Source: an uncultured Lachnospiraceae bacterium (lineage in GTDB: Bacteria > Bacillota > Clostridia > Lachnospirales > Lachnospiraceae). From it: a stretch of 10,778 nucleotides of DNA. Position 1 is the first letter of the stretch. Each line of letters starts with the position of its first letter. A program made the position numbers and the translations under genes. Of the stretch, positions 1 through 7,719 are shown one piece after another. The notes under the pieces are model-generated. The model was not told the origin of the DNA and made no database searches. It saw nothing but the letters and a program-made list of their open reading frames with translations. Location of the stretch: positions 1-10,778 of the forward strand of contig CAJTYN010000104.1 in the NCBI GenBank assembly GCA_910584115.1, written 5' to 3'.

Positions 1-9
1 ATCTGTAAT

Positions 10-2637
10 CTATTTTCCTACATTGGCGATTGCCGCCTGTGCCGCTGCCAACCGTGCGATCGGTACACGGAACGGTGAACAGGACACATAATCCAATCCG
101 ACCTTATGGCAGAACTCGATGGATGACGGATCGCCACCATGTTCCCCGCAGATACCCAATTTCAGGTCTGCGCGCACGGAACGGCCTTTCTCTGCAGCCA
201 TCTGTACCAACTGACCCACGCCGTTCGTATCCAGTCTTGCAAATGGATCTGATTCGTAGATCTTGCTCTTATAATAAGAATCCAGGAATTTGCCTGCGTC
301 GTCACGGGAGAAGCCGAAGGTCATCTGGGTCAGGTCGTTTGTGCCGAAGGAGAAGAATTCTGCTTCCTCTGCCACTTCGTTTGCCAGAAGAGCCGCCCTC
401 GGGATCTCGATCATCGTACCGATATGATACTGGATGTCTGACTTCTTCTCTTCTTTTACCTTCTCGGCTGTCTCGACAACGATGTCTTTGACGAATTTCA
501 GCTCTTTCTTCTCACCGACCAGCGGGATCATGATCTCGGGCACGATGTCATAGCCTTTTTCCGCTTTCACTTCGATGGCGGCTTCCATGACTGCCCTGGT
601 CTGCATCCTTGCGATCTCCGGATATGTGACGGCCAGACGGCATCCCCTGTGGCCCATCATCGGGTTGAACTCATGGAGCTCGTCGCACCTTGTCTGTACG
701 TCTTCCGGTGTCAGTCCCATATCTTTTGCCAGATCTGCGATGTCCTGCGGGTCTGTGGGCACGAACTCATGGAGCGGCGGATCTAAGTAACGCACGGTCA
801 TGGGCCTGCCTTCCAGAGCCTCGTACATCGCCTTGAAGTCTGCTTTCTGGAACGGGATCAGTTCGTTCAGGGCCGCTTCGCGGGCTTCCTGTGTATCGGA
901 GAGGATCATCTTGCGGATCTTCGGGATCCTGTCCGGCTCGAAGAACATATGCTCTGTACGGCACAGGCCGATGCCTTCCGCGCCCAGTTTTACAGCGTTG
1001 GCTGTGTCTGCAGGCGTGTCCGCGTTGGTGCGTACCTTCAATGTACGGAATTTATCCGCCCACTCCATGATCCTTCCGAAGTTCCCGCCGATGGACGCTT
1101 CCACTGTCCGGATATCGCCCAGGTAGATCTTGCCTGTGGAGCCGTCCAGGGAGATGTAGTCGCCCTCTTTGATGCTGTGTCCGCCCAGTTCGAAATATTT
1201 TTCTTCTTCATGCATCGTGATGTCGCCGCATCCGGATACGCAGGCTGTACCCATGCCGCGGGCAACGACTGCTGCATGGGAGGTCATGCCACCGCGCACG
1301 GTCAGGATACCTTCGGATGCGTGCATGCCCTCGATGTCCTCCGGAGATGTCTCCAGACGGGCCAGGATCACGCGCTCGCCTGCCTCATGGGCAGCTTTTG
1401 CTTCTTCTGCTGTGAAGTATACTTTTCCGGCTGCTGCGCCAGGTGATGCGGGAAGAGCCTCGCCGATCACTTCGCCTGCCTTCAATGCCTCCGGATCGAA
1501 TGTGGGATGCAGGAGCTGATCCAGGGATTTCGCCTCGATCCTCGCTACTGCCTCTTTCTCTGTGATCTTGCCCTCGTCCACCAGGTCGCATGCGATCTGG
1601 AGAGCGGCCTGGGCTGTCCTCTTGCCGTTCCTTGTCTGCAGGAAGTACAGCTTGCCTTCCTGGATCGTAAATTCCATATCTTGCATGTCGCGGTAATGGC
1701 CTTCCAGTTTCTGCGCGATCGCCATGAATTCTTTGTAGCACTCCGGCAGATCCTGTTCCAGCCTGGTGATCGGCTGCGGTGTGCGCACACCGGCTACAAC
1801 GTCTTCGCCCTGCGCGTTGATCAGGTATTCGCCGTAGATGCCTTTGTCACCGGTGGATGGGTTTCTCGTAAAGGCAACGCCTGTACCGGAGGTGTCGCCC
1901 ATGTTGCCGAATACCATGGCCTGTACGTTTACAGCGGTACCCCAGTCACCCGGGATATCGTTCATGCGGCGGTATACGATCGCACGGGGGTTGTCCCATG
2001 AACGGAATACGGCTTTCACCGCGCCCATGAGCTGTTCCTTGGGATCCTGCGGGAATTCTGCTCCCTGGGATTCTTTGTAGATCGCTTTGAATTTGACGAT
2101 GATCTCTTTTAAGTCGTCCGCCGTCAGGTCCGTATCAAACTTCGCGTTCCTGGCTTCTTTCTCTTCGTCCAGGATCCTCTCAAAATGAGATTTCGGGATC
2201 TCCATGACGACGTCGGAATACATCTGGATGAATCTTCTATAGGAATCATATGCAAATCTTGGGTTTCCGGTCTTTTTCGCAAATCCTTCTACTGCCACGT
2301 CATTCAGGCCAAGGTTCAAGATCGTATCCATCATACCGGGCATGGAGGCCCTTGCACCGGAACGCACGGATACCAATAATGGATCTTCGGTATCGCCGAA
2401 CTTTTTGCCCTGCATCTTTTCCAGCTCAGTCAGCGCATCGAAGATCTGGGACTCGATCTCCTTTGTGATCTGCTTGCCGCTCTCGTAATAATCCGTGCAG
2501 GCTTCAGTGGTCACAGTGAACCCCTGGGGGATCGGCAGCCCTAAGTTGGTCATCTCTGCCAGGTTCGCACCTTTCCCGCCGAGCAGGTTGCGCATGTCGG
2601 CATTACCTTCTTTGAATAAATAAACCCATTTTGCCAT
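10..2637 (-). CDS. ppdK: Pyruvate, phosphate dikinase (PPDK)
   Basis: This 875-residue cytoplasmic enzyme interconverts PEP + AMP + PPi with pyruvate + ATP + Pi. Its length is almost that of the C. symbiosum enzyme (874). The N-terminal ATP-grasp nucleotide-binding domain shows GGKGANLAEM (20-29), the VRSGARASMPGMMDT block (91-105) and QTRNGKRT (334-341). The swivelling phosphohistidine domain has GGMTSHAAVVARGMG (449-463), with His454 as the phosphate carrier and Thr452 as the residue that PPDK regulatory proteins modify in relatives. The C-terminal PEP/pyruvate TIM barrel has GTNDLTQ (765-771) and GICGEHGG with catalytic Cys830. All key residues are present, so it should be active. The start MAKWVYLFKEG fits the family, and GGAGG lies 8 bases upstream of the ATG. 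It has its own promoter in the gap behind the phosphofructokinase gene. In anaerobes this enzyme often runs in the glycolytic, ATP-forming direction; that direction is inferred here. No PPDK regulatory protein gene is in view. Confidence 0.98.
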   Translation of the reverse strand: MAKWVYLFKEGNADMRNLLGGKGANLAEMTNLGLPIPQGFTVTTEACTDYYESGKQITKEIESQIFDALTELEKMQGKKFGDTEDPLLVSVRSGARASMPGMMDTILNLGLNDVAVEGFAKKTGNPRFAYDSYRRFIQMYSDVVMEIPKSHFERILDEEKEARNAKFDTDLTADDLKEIIVKFKAIYKESQGAEFPQDPKEQLMGAVKAVFRSWDNPRAIVYRRMNDIPGDWGTAVNVQAMVFGNMGDTSGTGVAFTRNPSTGDKGIYGEYLINAQGEDVVAGVRTPQPITRLEQDLPECYKEFMAIAQKLEGHYRDMQDMEFTIQEGKLYFLQTRNGKRTAQAALQIACDLVDEGKITEKEAVARIEAKSLDQLLHPTFDPEALKAGEVIGEALPASPGAAAGKVYFTAEEAKAAHEAGERVILARLETSPEDIEGMHASEGILTVRGGMTSHAAVVARGMGTACVSGCGDITMHEEEKYFELGGHSIKEGDYISLDGSTGKIYLGDIRTVEASIGGNFGRIMEWADKFRTLKVRTNADTPADTANAVKLGAEGIGLCRTEHMFFEPDRIPKIRKMILSDTQEAREAALNELIPFQKADFKAMYEALEGRPMTVRYLDPPLHEFVPTDPQDIADLAKDMGLTPEDVQTRCDELHEFNPMMGHRGCRLAVTYPEIARMQTRAVMEAAIEVKAEKGYDIVPEIMIPLVGEKKELKFVKDIVVETAEKVKEEKKSDIQYHIGTMIEIPRAALLANEVAEEAEFFSFGTNDLTQMTFGFSRDDAGKFLDSYYKSKIYESDPFARLDTNGVGQLVQMAAEKGRSVRADLKLGICGEHGGDPSSIEFCHKVGLDYVSCSPFRVPIARLAAAQAAIANVGK

Positions 2638-2645
2638 TCTTCAAT

Positions 2646-2650
2646 CCTCC
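2646..2650 (-). promoter_or_regulatory. Ribosome binding site of ppdK
   Basis: On the minus strand this reads GGAGG, 8 bases before the ATG at 2637. This is near-ideal spacing and supports the chosen ppdK start. Confidence 0.8.
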
Positions 2651-2672
2651 TAAAGTTTTCTTTATAAGGTAT

Positions 2673-2701
2673 ATTTTATAGTTATTTTTTCCATCCGTCA
2701 A
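2673..2701 (-). promoter_or_regulatory. Sigma-A-type promoter for ppdK
   Basis: Read on the minus strand, a TTGACG -35 box (2696-2701) and a TAAAAT -10 box (2673-2678) are separated by exactly 17 bases. They sit in the AT-rich 76-base gap between the phosphofructokinase stop and the ppdK start. The first five bases of the -35 match consensus. No hairpin plus T-run terminator is visible in this gap, so ppdK may be expressed both from this promoter and by read-through from upstream genes. Confidence 0.65.
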
Positions 2702-2713
2702 GGGCTTGTTTTT

Positions 2714-3958
2714 TTACAGCATTGATGTGGGTTTATATAAATGTCTGGGGATACCGTCCACCATGATCGGGGACACGCTGCCCTGGATGAGCGGTTTCAC
2801 ATATGTGATGAATTCGTCTGTCACATAAGTGCCGTCCGCGTTGATCCAATCCCTGGGGACTAATTTCTCGTCGTTCGCGATCTTATGCACGTCTTTGACC
2901 GCTGTCCCGCACTGATAGGGATCGTCGGAGATCCTCTCCAGCACCACCATCTTCCCTGTGTCGCCCTCGTCGGCCGCTTTGACAGCCGCGCCGCCGACCT
3001 GGGAAGCTTCCAGGATATCGATCCTGGAGCAGAGATGGGAGGCCGCCCTCTGGAGTGTGCTCAGCTCGATGGCCCTTGTCTTGCATCCGATCTCCCCTGC
3101 GATCACGTTGCCCAGATAGGCCGCTGTACCGGTCAGCTGTTTGTGGCCGAAAGCGTCCACGAATTCCGTAGCGGTGCCTGATTCGCACACATATGTCCCT
3201 TCCGCGTCGCGGATGCCCTCGGAGACAGCCACGATCACGGACGTCTTCTGTGCCAGCAGCTCCCGGATCTTCTCCAGGAATCTATCAATGTCAAAGGGCA
3301 GCTCCGGCAGGTAGATCAGGTCCGGCCCTGCGCAGTCCTCGCCTTTTGCCAGGGCGGCCGCGCCTGTGAGCCATCCGGCATTCCTGCCCATGATCTCCAC
3401 GATGGTGACCTGGCCTTTTGACATATATCCCTGGGAGAGGCTGTCCCGGATGATCTCTTTTACGGACGTGGCGATATATTTTGCCGCGCTGCCGTATCCC
3501 GGCGTGTGGTCGGTGAGCGCCAGGTCGTTGTCGATGGTCTTCGGGCATCCGACGAATCTGCAGGAATGGCCTTTTACGATGGCGTAATCCGAGAGCTTCT
3601 TGATCGTATCCATGGAGTCGTTCCCGCCGATATAGATAAAGGCTTCGATCTCCAGTTTACATAAGATCTCAAAGATGCGGTCATACATCTCCGGATCCTC
3701 ATGGATCTCCGGCAGTTTATACCGGCAGGATCCCAGGTATGCGGCCGGTGTCCTCTTCAAGAGTTCCGCGTCCAGATCCGTGGTGATGTGCTCGGAGAGA
3801 TCCACATAGCGTTCCTGGAGCAGGCCCTGGATCCCGTACAACATGCCATATACTTTTTTCGCGCCCCTGTCCTTCGCCGTGCGGTAAACGCCCGCCAGGC
3901 TGGAATTGATCGCCGCTGTGGGGCCGCCGGATTGTCCTACGATAACATTTCCCTTCAT
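2714..3958 (-). CDS. pfp: Phosphofructokinase, probably pyrophosphate-dependent
   Basis: This 414-residue PFK-A family enzyme phosphorylates fructose 6-phosphate to fructose 1,6-bisphosphate. The donor is probably PPi rather than ATP. The phosphate-binding loop GQSGGPTAAIN lies near the N-terminus. GGND (111-114) occupies the place of E. coli GGDG, so an Asp replaces Gly104. PKTIDND (139-145) has Lys140 where ATP enzymes have Gly124. Asp plus Lys at these two sites is the known signature of PPi-type PFK. The catalytic Asp of TIDND (143), MGRNAGW (190-196) and VSEG are all present. One oddity is Asn113 in place of the usual metal-binding Asp103. The length exceeds that of short bacterial ATP-PFKs (about 320) and fits the PPi and ATP group around 400. 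AGGAG lies 9 bases from the ATG at 3958; a second ATG at 3964 would leave only 3 bases. The gene starts 19 bases after glyS ends, which indicates co-transcription. Donor specificity is inferred from residues only. Confidence 0.9.
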   Translation of the reverse strand: MKGNVIVGQSGGPTAAINSSLAGVYRTAKDRGAKKVYGMLYGIQGLLQERYVDLSEHITTDLDAELLKRTPAAYLGSCRYKLPEIHEDPEMYDRIFEILCKLEIEAFIYIGGNDSMDTIKKLSDYAIVKGHSCRFVGCPKTIDNDLALTDHTPGYGSAAKYIATSVKEIIRDSLSQGYMSKGQVTIVEIMGRNAGWLTGAAALAKGEDCAGPDLIYLPELPFDIDRFLEKIRELLAQKTSVIVAVSEGIRDAEGTYVCESGTATEFVDAFGHKQLTGTAAYLGNVIAGEIGCKTRAIELSTLQRAASHLCSRIDILEASQVGGAAVKAADEGDTGKMVVLERISDDPYQCGTAVKDVHKIANDEKLVPRDWINADGTYVTDEFITYVKPLIQGSVSPIMVDGIPRHLYKPTSML

Positions 3959-3977
3959 GATCATCTTCTCCTATCGA

Positions 3978-5372
3978 CTAAAATCTGAATTTCTCTGCAA
4001 AATAAGTTTCCAGGTCCTCGATCTTCACCCGTTCCTGCTCCATGCTGTCACGGTCGCGGACGGTCACGGCACCATCCTCCGCCGACTCAAAATCGTAGGT
4101 CACGCAGAACGGTGTCCCGATCTCATCCTGCCTGCGGTAGCGCTTCCCGATGTTGCCGCGGTCGTCGTACTCGCAGTTGTAGGTCTTGGAGAGCTGCTGG
4201 TAGATCTTCTCCGCGCCCTCTGCCAGTTTCTTTGAGAGGGGCAGCACGCCGATCTTCACAGGCGCCAGGGCCGGATGGAAATGGAGGACCGTGCGCACGT
4301 CGCCTTTTTCCTCATCCAGCACTTCCTCGTCATAAGCGCTGCACAGGAAAGCCAGGACCATACGGTCCGCGCCCAAAGACGGCTCGATCACGTACGGGAT
4401 GTATTTCTCCTTCTTCTCATCGTCAAAGTAGCTCATATCCTGTCCGGATACGTTCTGGTGCTGGGTCAGGTCATAATCCGTCCTGTCCGCGATCCCCCAG
4501 AGCTCACCCCATCCGAACGGGAAGAGGAATTCCACGTCGGTGGTCGCCTTGCTGTAGAAAGACAGTTCCTCCGGCTCATGATCGCGGTAGCGGACTTCGT
4601 CTTCTTTCAGGCCCAGTGAGCTGAGCCAGTCCAGACAGAACTTCTTCCAGTATGCGAACCACTCAAGGTCCGTGTCCGGCTCGCAGAAGAACTCAAGCTC
4701 CATCTGCTCGAATTCCCTGGTACGGAAGGTAAAGTTCCCCGGCGTGATCTCATTCCTGAAAGATTTCCCGATCTGGCAGATGCCGAAGGGGATCTTCTTC
4801 CTGGATGTCCTCTGTACGTTCTTGAAATTCACAAAGATGCCCTGGGCAGTCTCCGGGCGCAGATAGACCGTGTTCTTGGCGTCCTCGGTCACGCCCTGGA
4901 AGGTCTTGAACATCAGGTTGAACTGACGGATGTCGGTGAAATCATGGGCGCCGCAGGTGGGGCAGGGGATCTGGTGCTCCTGGATGAAAGCCGCCATCTT
5001 CTCCTGGGACCAGGCATCCACCGTGCCCTCGAGGGCGATGCCCTTCTCCTCGCAGAAATCCTCGATCATCTTATCCGCACGGAAACGCTCGTGGCACTCT
5101 TTACAATCCATCAGCGGATCGGAAAAACCGCCCAGATGGCCGGAGGCCACCCATGTCTGGGGATTCATGAGGATCGCGCAGTCCACGCCCACGTTGTAGG
5201 GAGACTCCTGCACGAACTTCTGCCACCATGCGCGTTTTACATTATTTTTCAGCTCCACGCCCAGGTTTCCGTAATCCCAGGTGTTGGCCAGGCCGCCGTA
5301 GATCTCGGAACCTGGGTAGACAAACCCGCGGGATTTCGCCAAGGCTACGATCTTGTCCATTGTTTTTTCCAT
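3978..5372 (-). CDS. glyS: Glycyl-tRNA synthetase, single-chain homodimeric type
   Basis: This class II aminoacyl-tRNA synthetase attaches glycine to tRNA-Gly in the cytoplasm, releasing AMP and PPi. It is the alpha2 (eukaryote-like) form, not the bacterial alpha2beta2 GlyQ/GlyS pair. The 464 residues fit the family. Near the N-terminus is the conserved block GGLANTWDYGNLGVELKNN (26-44). Cys90-Cys93 and Cys137-Cys140 look like zinc ligands in the insertion. Motif 2 spans about 206-229 (FRNEITPGNF then FEQMELEFF), motif 3 is SLGADRMVL (332-340), and the anticodon-binding domain covers about 370-464. The open frame extends to 5402, but that would start over the promoter -10. The ATG at 5381 has only one base between it and AGGAG, whereas the ATG at 5372 has 10 and gives the usual start MEKTMDKIVALAKSRGF. 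The gene has its own promoter and an untranslated leader of only about 27 bases, too short for the T-box riboswitch common on Firmicute glycyl genes. Confidence 0.97.
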   Translation of the reverse strand: MEKTMDKIVALAKSRGFVYPGSEIYGGLANTWDYGNLGVELKNNVKRAWWQKFVQESPYNVGVDCAILMNPQTWVASGHLGGFSDPLMDCKECHERFRADKMIEDFCEEKGIALEGTVDAWSQEKMAAFIQEHQIPCPTCGAHDFTDIRQFNLMFKTFQGVTEDAKNTVYLRPETAQGIFVNFKNVQRTSRKKIPFGICQIGKSFRNEITPGNFTFRTREFEQMELEFFCEPDTDLEWFAYWKKFCLDWLSSLGLKEDEVRYRDHEPEELSFYSKATTDVEFLFPFGWGELWGIADRTDYDLTQHQNVSGQDMSYFDDEKKEKYIPYVIEPSLGADRMVLAFLCSAYDEEVLDEEKGDVRTVLHFHPALAPVKIGVLPLSKKLAEGAEKIYQQLSKTYNCEYDDRGNIGKRYRRQDEIGTPFCVTYDFESAEDGAVTVRDRDSMEQERVKIEDLETYFAEKFRF

Positions 5373-5382
5373 TCTTATCATT

Positions 5383-5387
5383 CTCCT
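5383..5387 (-). promoter_or_regulatory. Ribosome binding site that decides the glyS start
   Basis: On the minus strand this reads AGGAG. It lies 10 bases before the ATG at 5372 but only one base before the alternative ATG at 5381, so the shorter protein is preferred. Confidence 0.7.
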
Positions 5388-5405
5388 ATTTTCGATATTC
5401 AATCT

Positions 5406-5434
5406 ATTATAACCAGATAAATGGTATTTTTCAA
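5406..5434 (-). promoter_or_regulatory. Near-consensus sigma-A promoter for glyS
   Basis: On the minus strand a TTGAAA -35 box (5429-5434) and a perfect TATAAT -10 box (5406-5411) are exactly 17 bases apart. Transcription would begin near 5399. The -35 starts directly after the stop codon of the upstream permease (5436-5438), so there is no room for a terminator between the ABC operon and this promoter. It is the strongest promoter I can see in the window and suits a housekeeping gene. Confidence 0.8.
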
Positions 5435-5435
5435 G

Positions 5436-6581
5436 CTATTTCTCCGCCATATACCGATCCAGGACCAGCCCCACACAGAGGATCGCCGCGGCAAACAGCC
5501 CCTGGATCCCCAATCCTTCCAGGATCCCCCGCTCCTGCGCCTGGGTAAATCCTGTGTTCATCGCCAGGATCTGGTTCACGCTCTCATACCAGTAGAATGG
5601 CAAAAACTGCGCGGCCGCTCTCACACCTTTACTCAGCACCTCCATGGACACGAACACCCCGCAGACAAAGCTCATGCCCAGGGCGATCACATTGATCACC
5701 GCGCTGAGCACCACTTCCTTTCGGACCAGCGTCCCCACGGTAAAAGAGATCGCCAGGGAGACCAGCGTCACGGCCAGGACATTTGCCATGTACAGCGGCA
5801 TATTCGGATCCGTCAGGAGTTCTTTTCCATATAGGAGGACCGGCATCAGGATACAGACCAGCCAGATGCCCGCGCCCAGGACGAGATATCCCAAGACCAG
5901 CTGGCCGTTCTGCTGTCTGGGCGGCATGGCCGAACACTCCATGCGGCGCCGTACTTCTTTATCGCGGAATCCGATCATGATGCTGCCGATCACGTAACAG
6001 ATGATGCTCAGGATGATGTAGGGCATGTACTGGAACATGAACGCATACGGGGCCTGGACGCCGCCGTGCCCGTTCTTGTCCATCAGACCCACCTCTGTCT
6101 TTAGCTCGTCAGCCTCAACCGCCCTCTCGTAGATCTCCTGCCCGTCATAGCCCGCAGTCTCCAGGACGTTTACCCAGCCCAGGAACTGGCCGATCTGCTG
6201 ATCCACGTAGTAGGCGCTGTTGGTGCCGGGGATCTTGATCGTCTGGATCTTATCTTCGATCCCCTCCCCATATCCCGCGGGGATGATCACCACATAGACC
6301 ACATTCCTGTAAAAGAGCGCTTCGCAGATCGCGTCCTCATCATCAGAAAGCGCCACCAGATGGTGATGCCGGCCCAGGTACTCCGTGAGTTCTCTTGCCA
6401 GGACGCTCCCGTCCCGGTCGATGACCGCCAGATCCAGGCTCTCCTGCTCAAATCCGTCCATGCCTTTTCCCCCGGTGGCCAGCTGCATGCACACGGAGAT
6501 CGTCAGGAAGATGGAGAAATACAAGATCACCATCCGGCTGTTCCTCTTGACCATTTTCAGGAAACATCTAAATACTGTCAT
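5436..6581 (-). CDS. ABC-2 type transporter permease (second of two)
   Basis: This 381-residue membrane protein forms half of the transmembrane channel of the ABC transporter encoded directly upstream. Its topology is typical of ABC-2 exporters: one N-terminal helix (about 17-34), a large non-cytoplasmic domain of roughly 150 residues, then five helices (about 185-204, 227-250, 262-284, 290-312 and 358-374). The segment FLPFYWYESVNQIL (326-339) resembles the conserved stretch before the last helix of this family. Its start lies inside the end of the previous permease (14-base overlap), with AGGAGG 7 bases upstream of the ATG, so the two are translationally linked. Size and order match LnrM/LnrN (YfiM/YfiN) of B. 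subtilis, as I recall them, but exact orthology cannot be settled by eye. The substrate is unknown; export of a membrane-active or amphipathic compound is the inference. It is the last gene of the ABC operon. Confidence 0.88.
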   Translation of the reverse strand: MTVFRCFLKMVKRNSRMVILYFSIFLTISVCMQLATGGKGMDGFEQESLDLAVIDRDGSVLARELTEYLGRHHHLVALSDDEDAICEALFYRNVVYVVIIPAGYGEGIEDKIQTIKIPGTNSAYYVDQQIGQFLGWVNVLETAGYDGQEIYERAVEADELKTEVGLMDKNGHGGVQAPYAFMFQYMPYIILSIICYVIGSIMIGFRDKEVRRRMECSAMPPRQQNGQLVLGYLVLGAGIWLVCILMPVLLYGKELLTDPNMPLYMANVLAVTLVSLAISFTVGTLVRKEVVLSAVINVIALGMSFVCGVFVSMEVLSKGVRAAAQFLPFYWYESVNQILAMNTGFTQAQERGILEGLGIQGLFAAAILCVGLVLDRYMAEK

Positions 6582-7719
6582 AGCTCACCCTCCTCACTGC
6601 CAGATAGGCGACCGCCACCATCCCCACGCTCATGATGCTCAAGATCGCCACGCTGCGGATGAGCCGCTCCCCATCGTTGTAGACGCTGATGCTGTAAAGA
6701 GCATCGCTCAGGACTGCCGCCGGGTTGATCCGGTTCACGATGGGACAGTGACGCTCGACCACGTTCTTCATCTGCCCGAACATCAGTCCCGCCAGAAAGC
6801 TGGGAAACAATGTGAGAAATACGCACAGCCCCATCTTCCCGCTCATCCCCAGACGGCTGATACGCCCCACCAAGATCCCCATGGAGATCCCGATCATGCT
6901 GCCCATCCATTCCACCAGGATGAGCGCGGGCACATCGCCGCCCAGATCCACTTTTAAGACAAAACGGATATAGCAGGTCAGGATCAGCACATTGCCGAAA
7001 TGGATAAAAAACAGGACGAGCAGATCGGTCAGGATCATCTGGAGCCGATGGACCGGAGCGACGCTCTGGCGCGCGCCCAGAGCGGAGAGATCCGCCTGAC
7101 TGTCCAGACTGGCCTGCGTACCCAGAAAGACCCCCGCGAGACAGGCATATGCGATCAGCGCAAAGAAATATGATATATTTGTATCCAGCGTCCTTCCTTT
7201 TACCCCTACATCCTCCGTCATCTCCTGCCGCTGCCCCAGGGCCGCCGCCGCTTCGGAGAGTTCCGGGATCTTCTCGGGATGATCCCGGACGATGGAAGCG
7301 ATCAGGGCCGCGTTTTTGTCATAGCCATCCATCAGGGACTTTAGGATGCTCTGACTGATCCCCGTCCCGGCCACGGTGAGGGAGGGGGCACGCCTGCAAT
7401 CGAAGATCCCGATGATCTCATCTCCCTGCAGGGCTTCCCGTGCGGCTTCCTCTTCCATGGGCAGGACCTGGAGTACACCCCCGTCCATCTGCTCCAGGAA
7501 GTCCATGAACGCTTTTGTATCCGCGGCCTCTCCCGCATCCGCCACCACAGCCACAGGGATCGGCCCCATCTCTTCCCCCATATCCCCGCTCCCAAAAGAG
7601 ACATAGAAAAACGTGCCCAGTATGATCGGGAACGCCAGCGCCCAGAACATCTGGCTCCAGTTTCGCACCGTCTGGATGCTCCGATATCTTACCAGATGCA
7701 AAAACGATCCTCCTCTCAT
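6568..7719 (-). CDS. ABC-2 type transporter permease (first of two)
   Basis: This 383-residue membrane protein is the partner of the permease that follows it. It has an N-terminal helix (about 22-42), an extracytoplasmic domain (about 43-180), and helices near 181-201, 229-250, 265-285, 296-315 and 356-374. The stretch RINPAAVLSDALYSI (330-344) is the conserved proline-containing region preceding the last helix in ABC-2 permeases. The start codon overlaps the stop of the ATPase gene (ATGA, 4 bases), and GGAGG lies 9 bases upstream of it, so the two genes are tightly coupled. The two permeases share architecture and similar length but little evident sequence identity, which suggests a heterodimeric channel. 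This matches the one ATPase plus two permeases layout of LnrLMN-like resistance exporters. No signal peptide, catalytic or peptidase motif is visible. Confidence 0.88.
   Translation of the reverse strand: MRGGSFLHLVRYRSIQTVRNWSQMFWALAFPIILGTFFYVSFGSGDMGEEMGPIPVAVVADAGEAADTKAFMDFLEQMDGGVLQVLPMEEEAAREALQGDEIIGIFDCRRAPSLTVAGTGISQSILKSLMDGYDKNAALIASIVRDHPEKIPELSEAAAALGQRQEMTEDVGVKGRTLDTNISYFFALIAYACLAGVFLGTQASLDSQADLSALGARQSVAPVHRLQMILTDLLVLFFIHFGNVLILTCYIRFVLKVDLGGDVPALILVEWMGSMIGISMGILVGRISRLGMSGKMGLCVFLTLFPSFLAGLMFGQMKNVVERHCPIVNRINPAAVLSDALYSISVYNDGERLIRSVAILSIMSVGMVAVAYLAVRRVSYDSI

Noticed and set aside
949..2001. Open frames of about 165 residues on the plus strand opposite ppdK (949-1446 and 1507-2001)
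   Set aside because: Both are shadows of the strongly conserved PPDK coding sequence, with low-complexity, domain-free products and no ribosome binding site noted.
2702..2716. A-run after the phosphofructokinase stop with a CAAG/CTTG dyad as a terminator
   Set aside because: On the transcribed strand the run is of A, not T, and it comes before a 4-bp dyad. The order and base are wrong for a terminator, and the dyad overlaps the ppdK -35 box.
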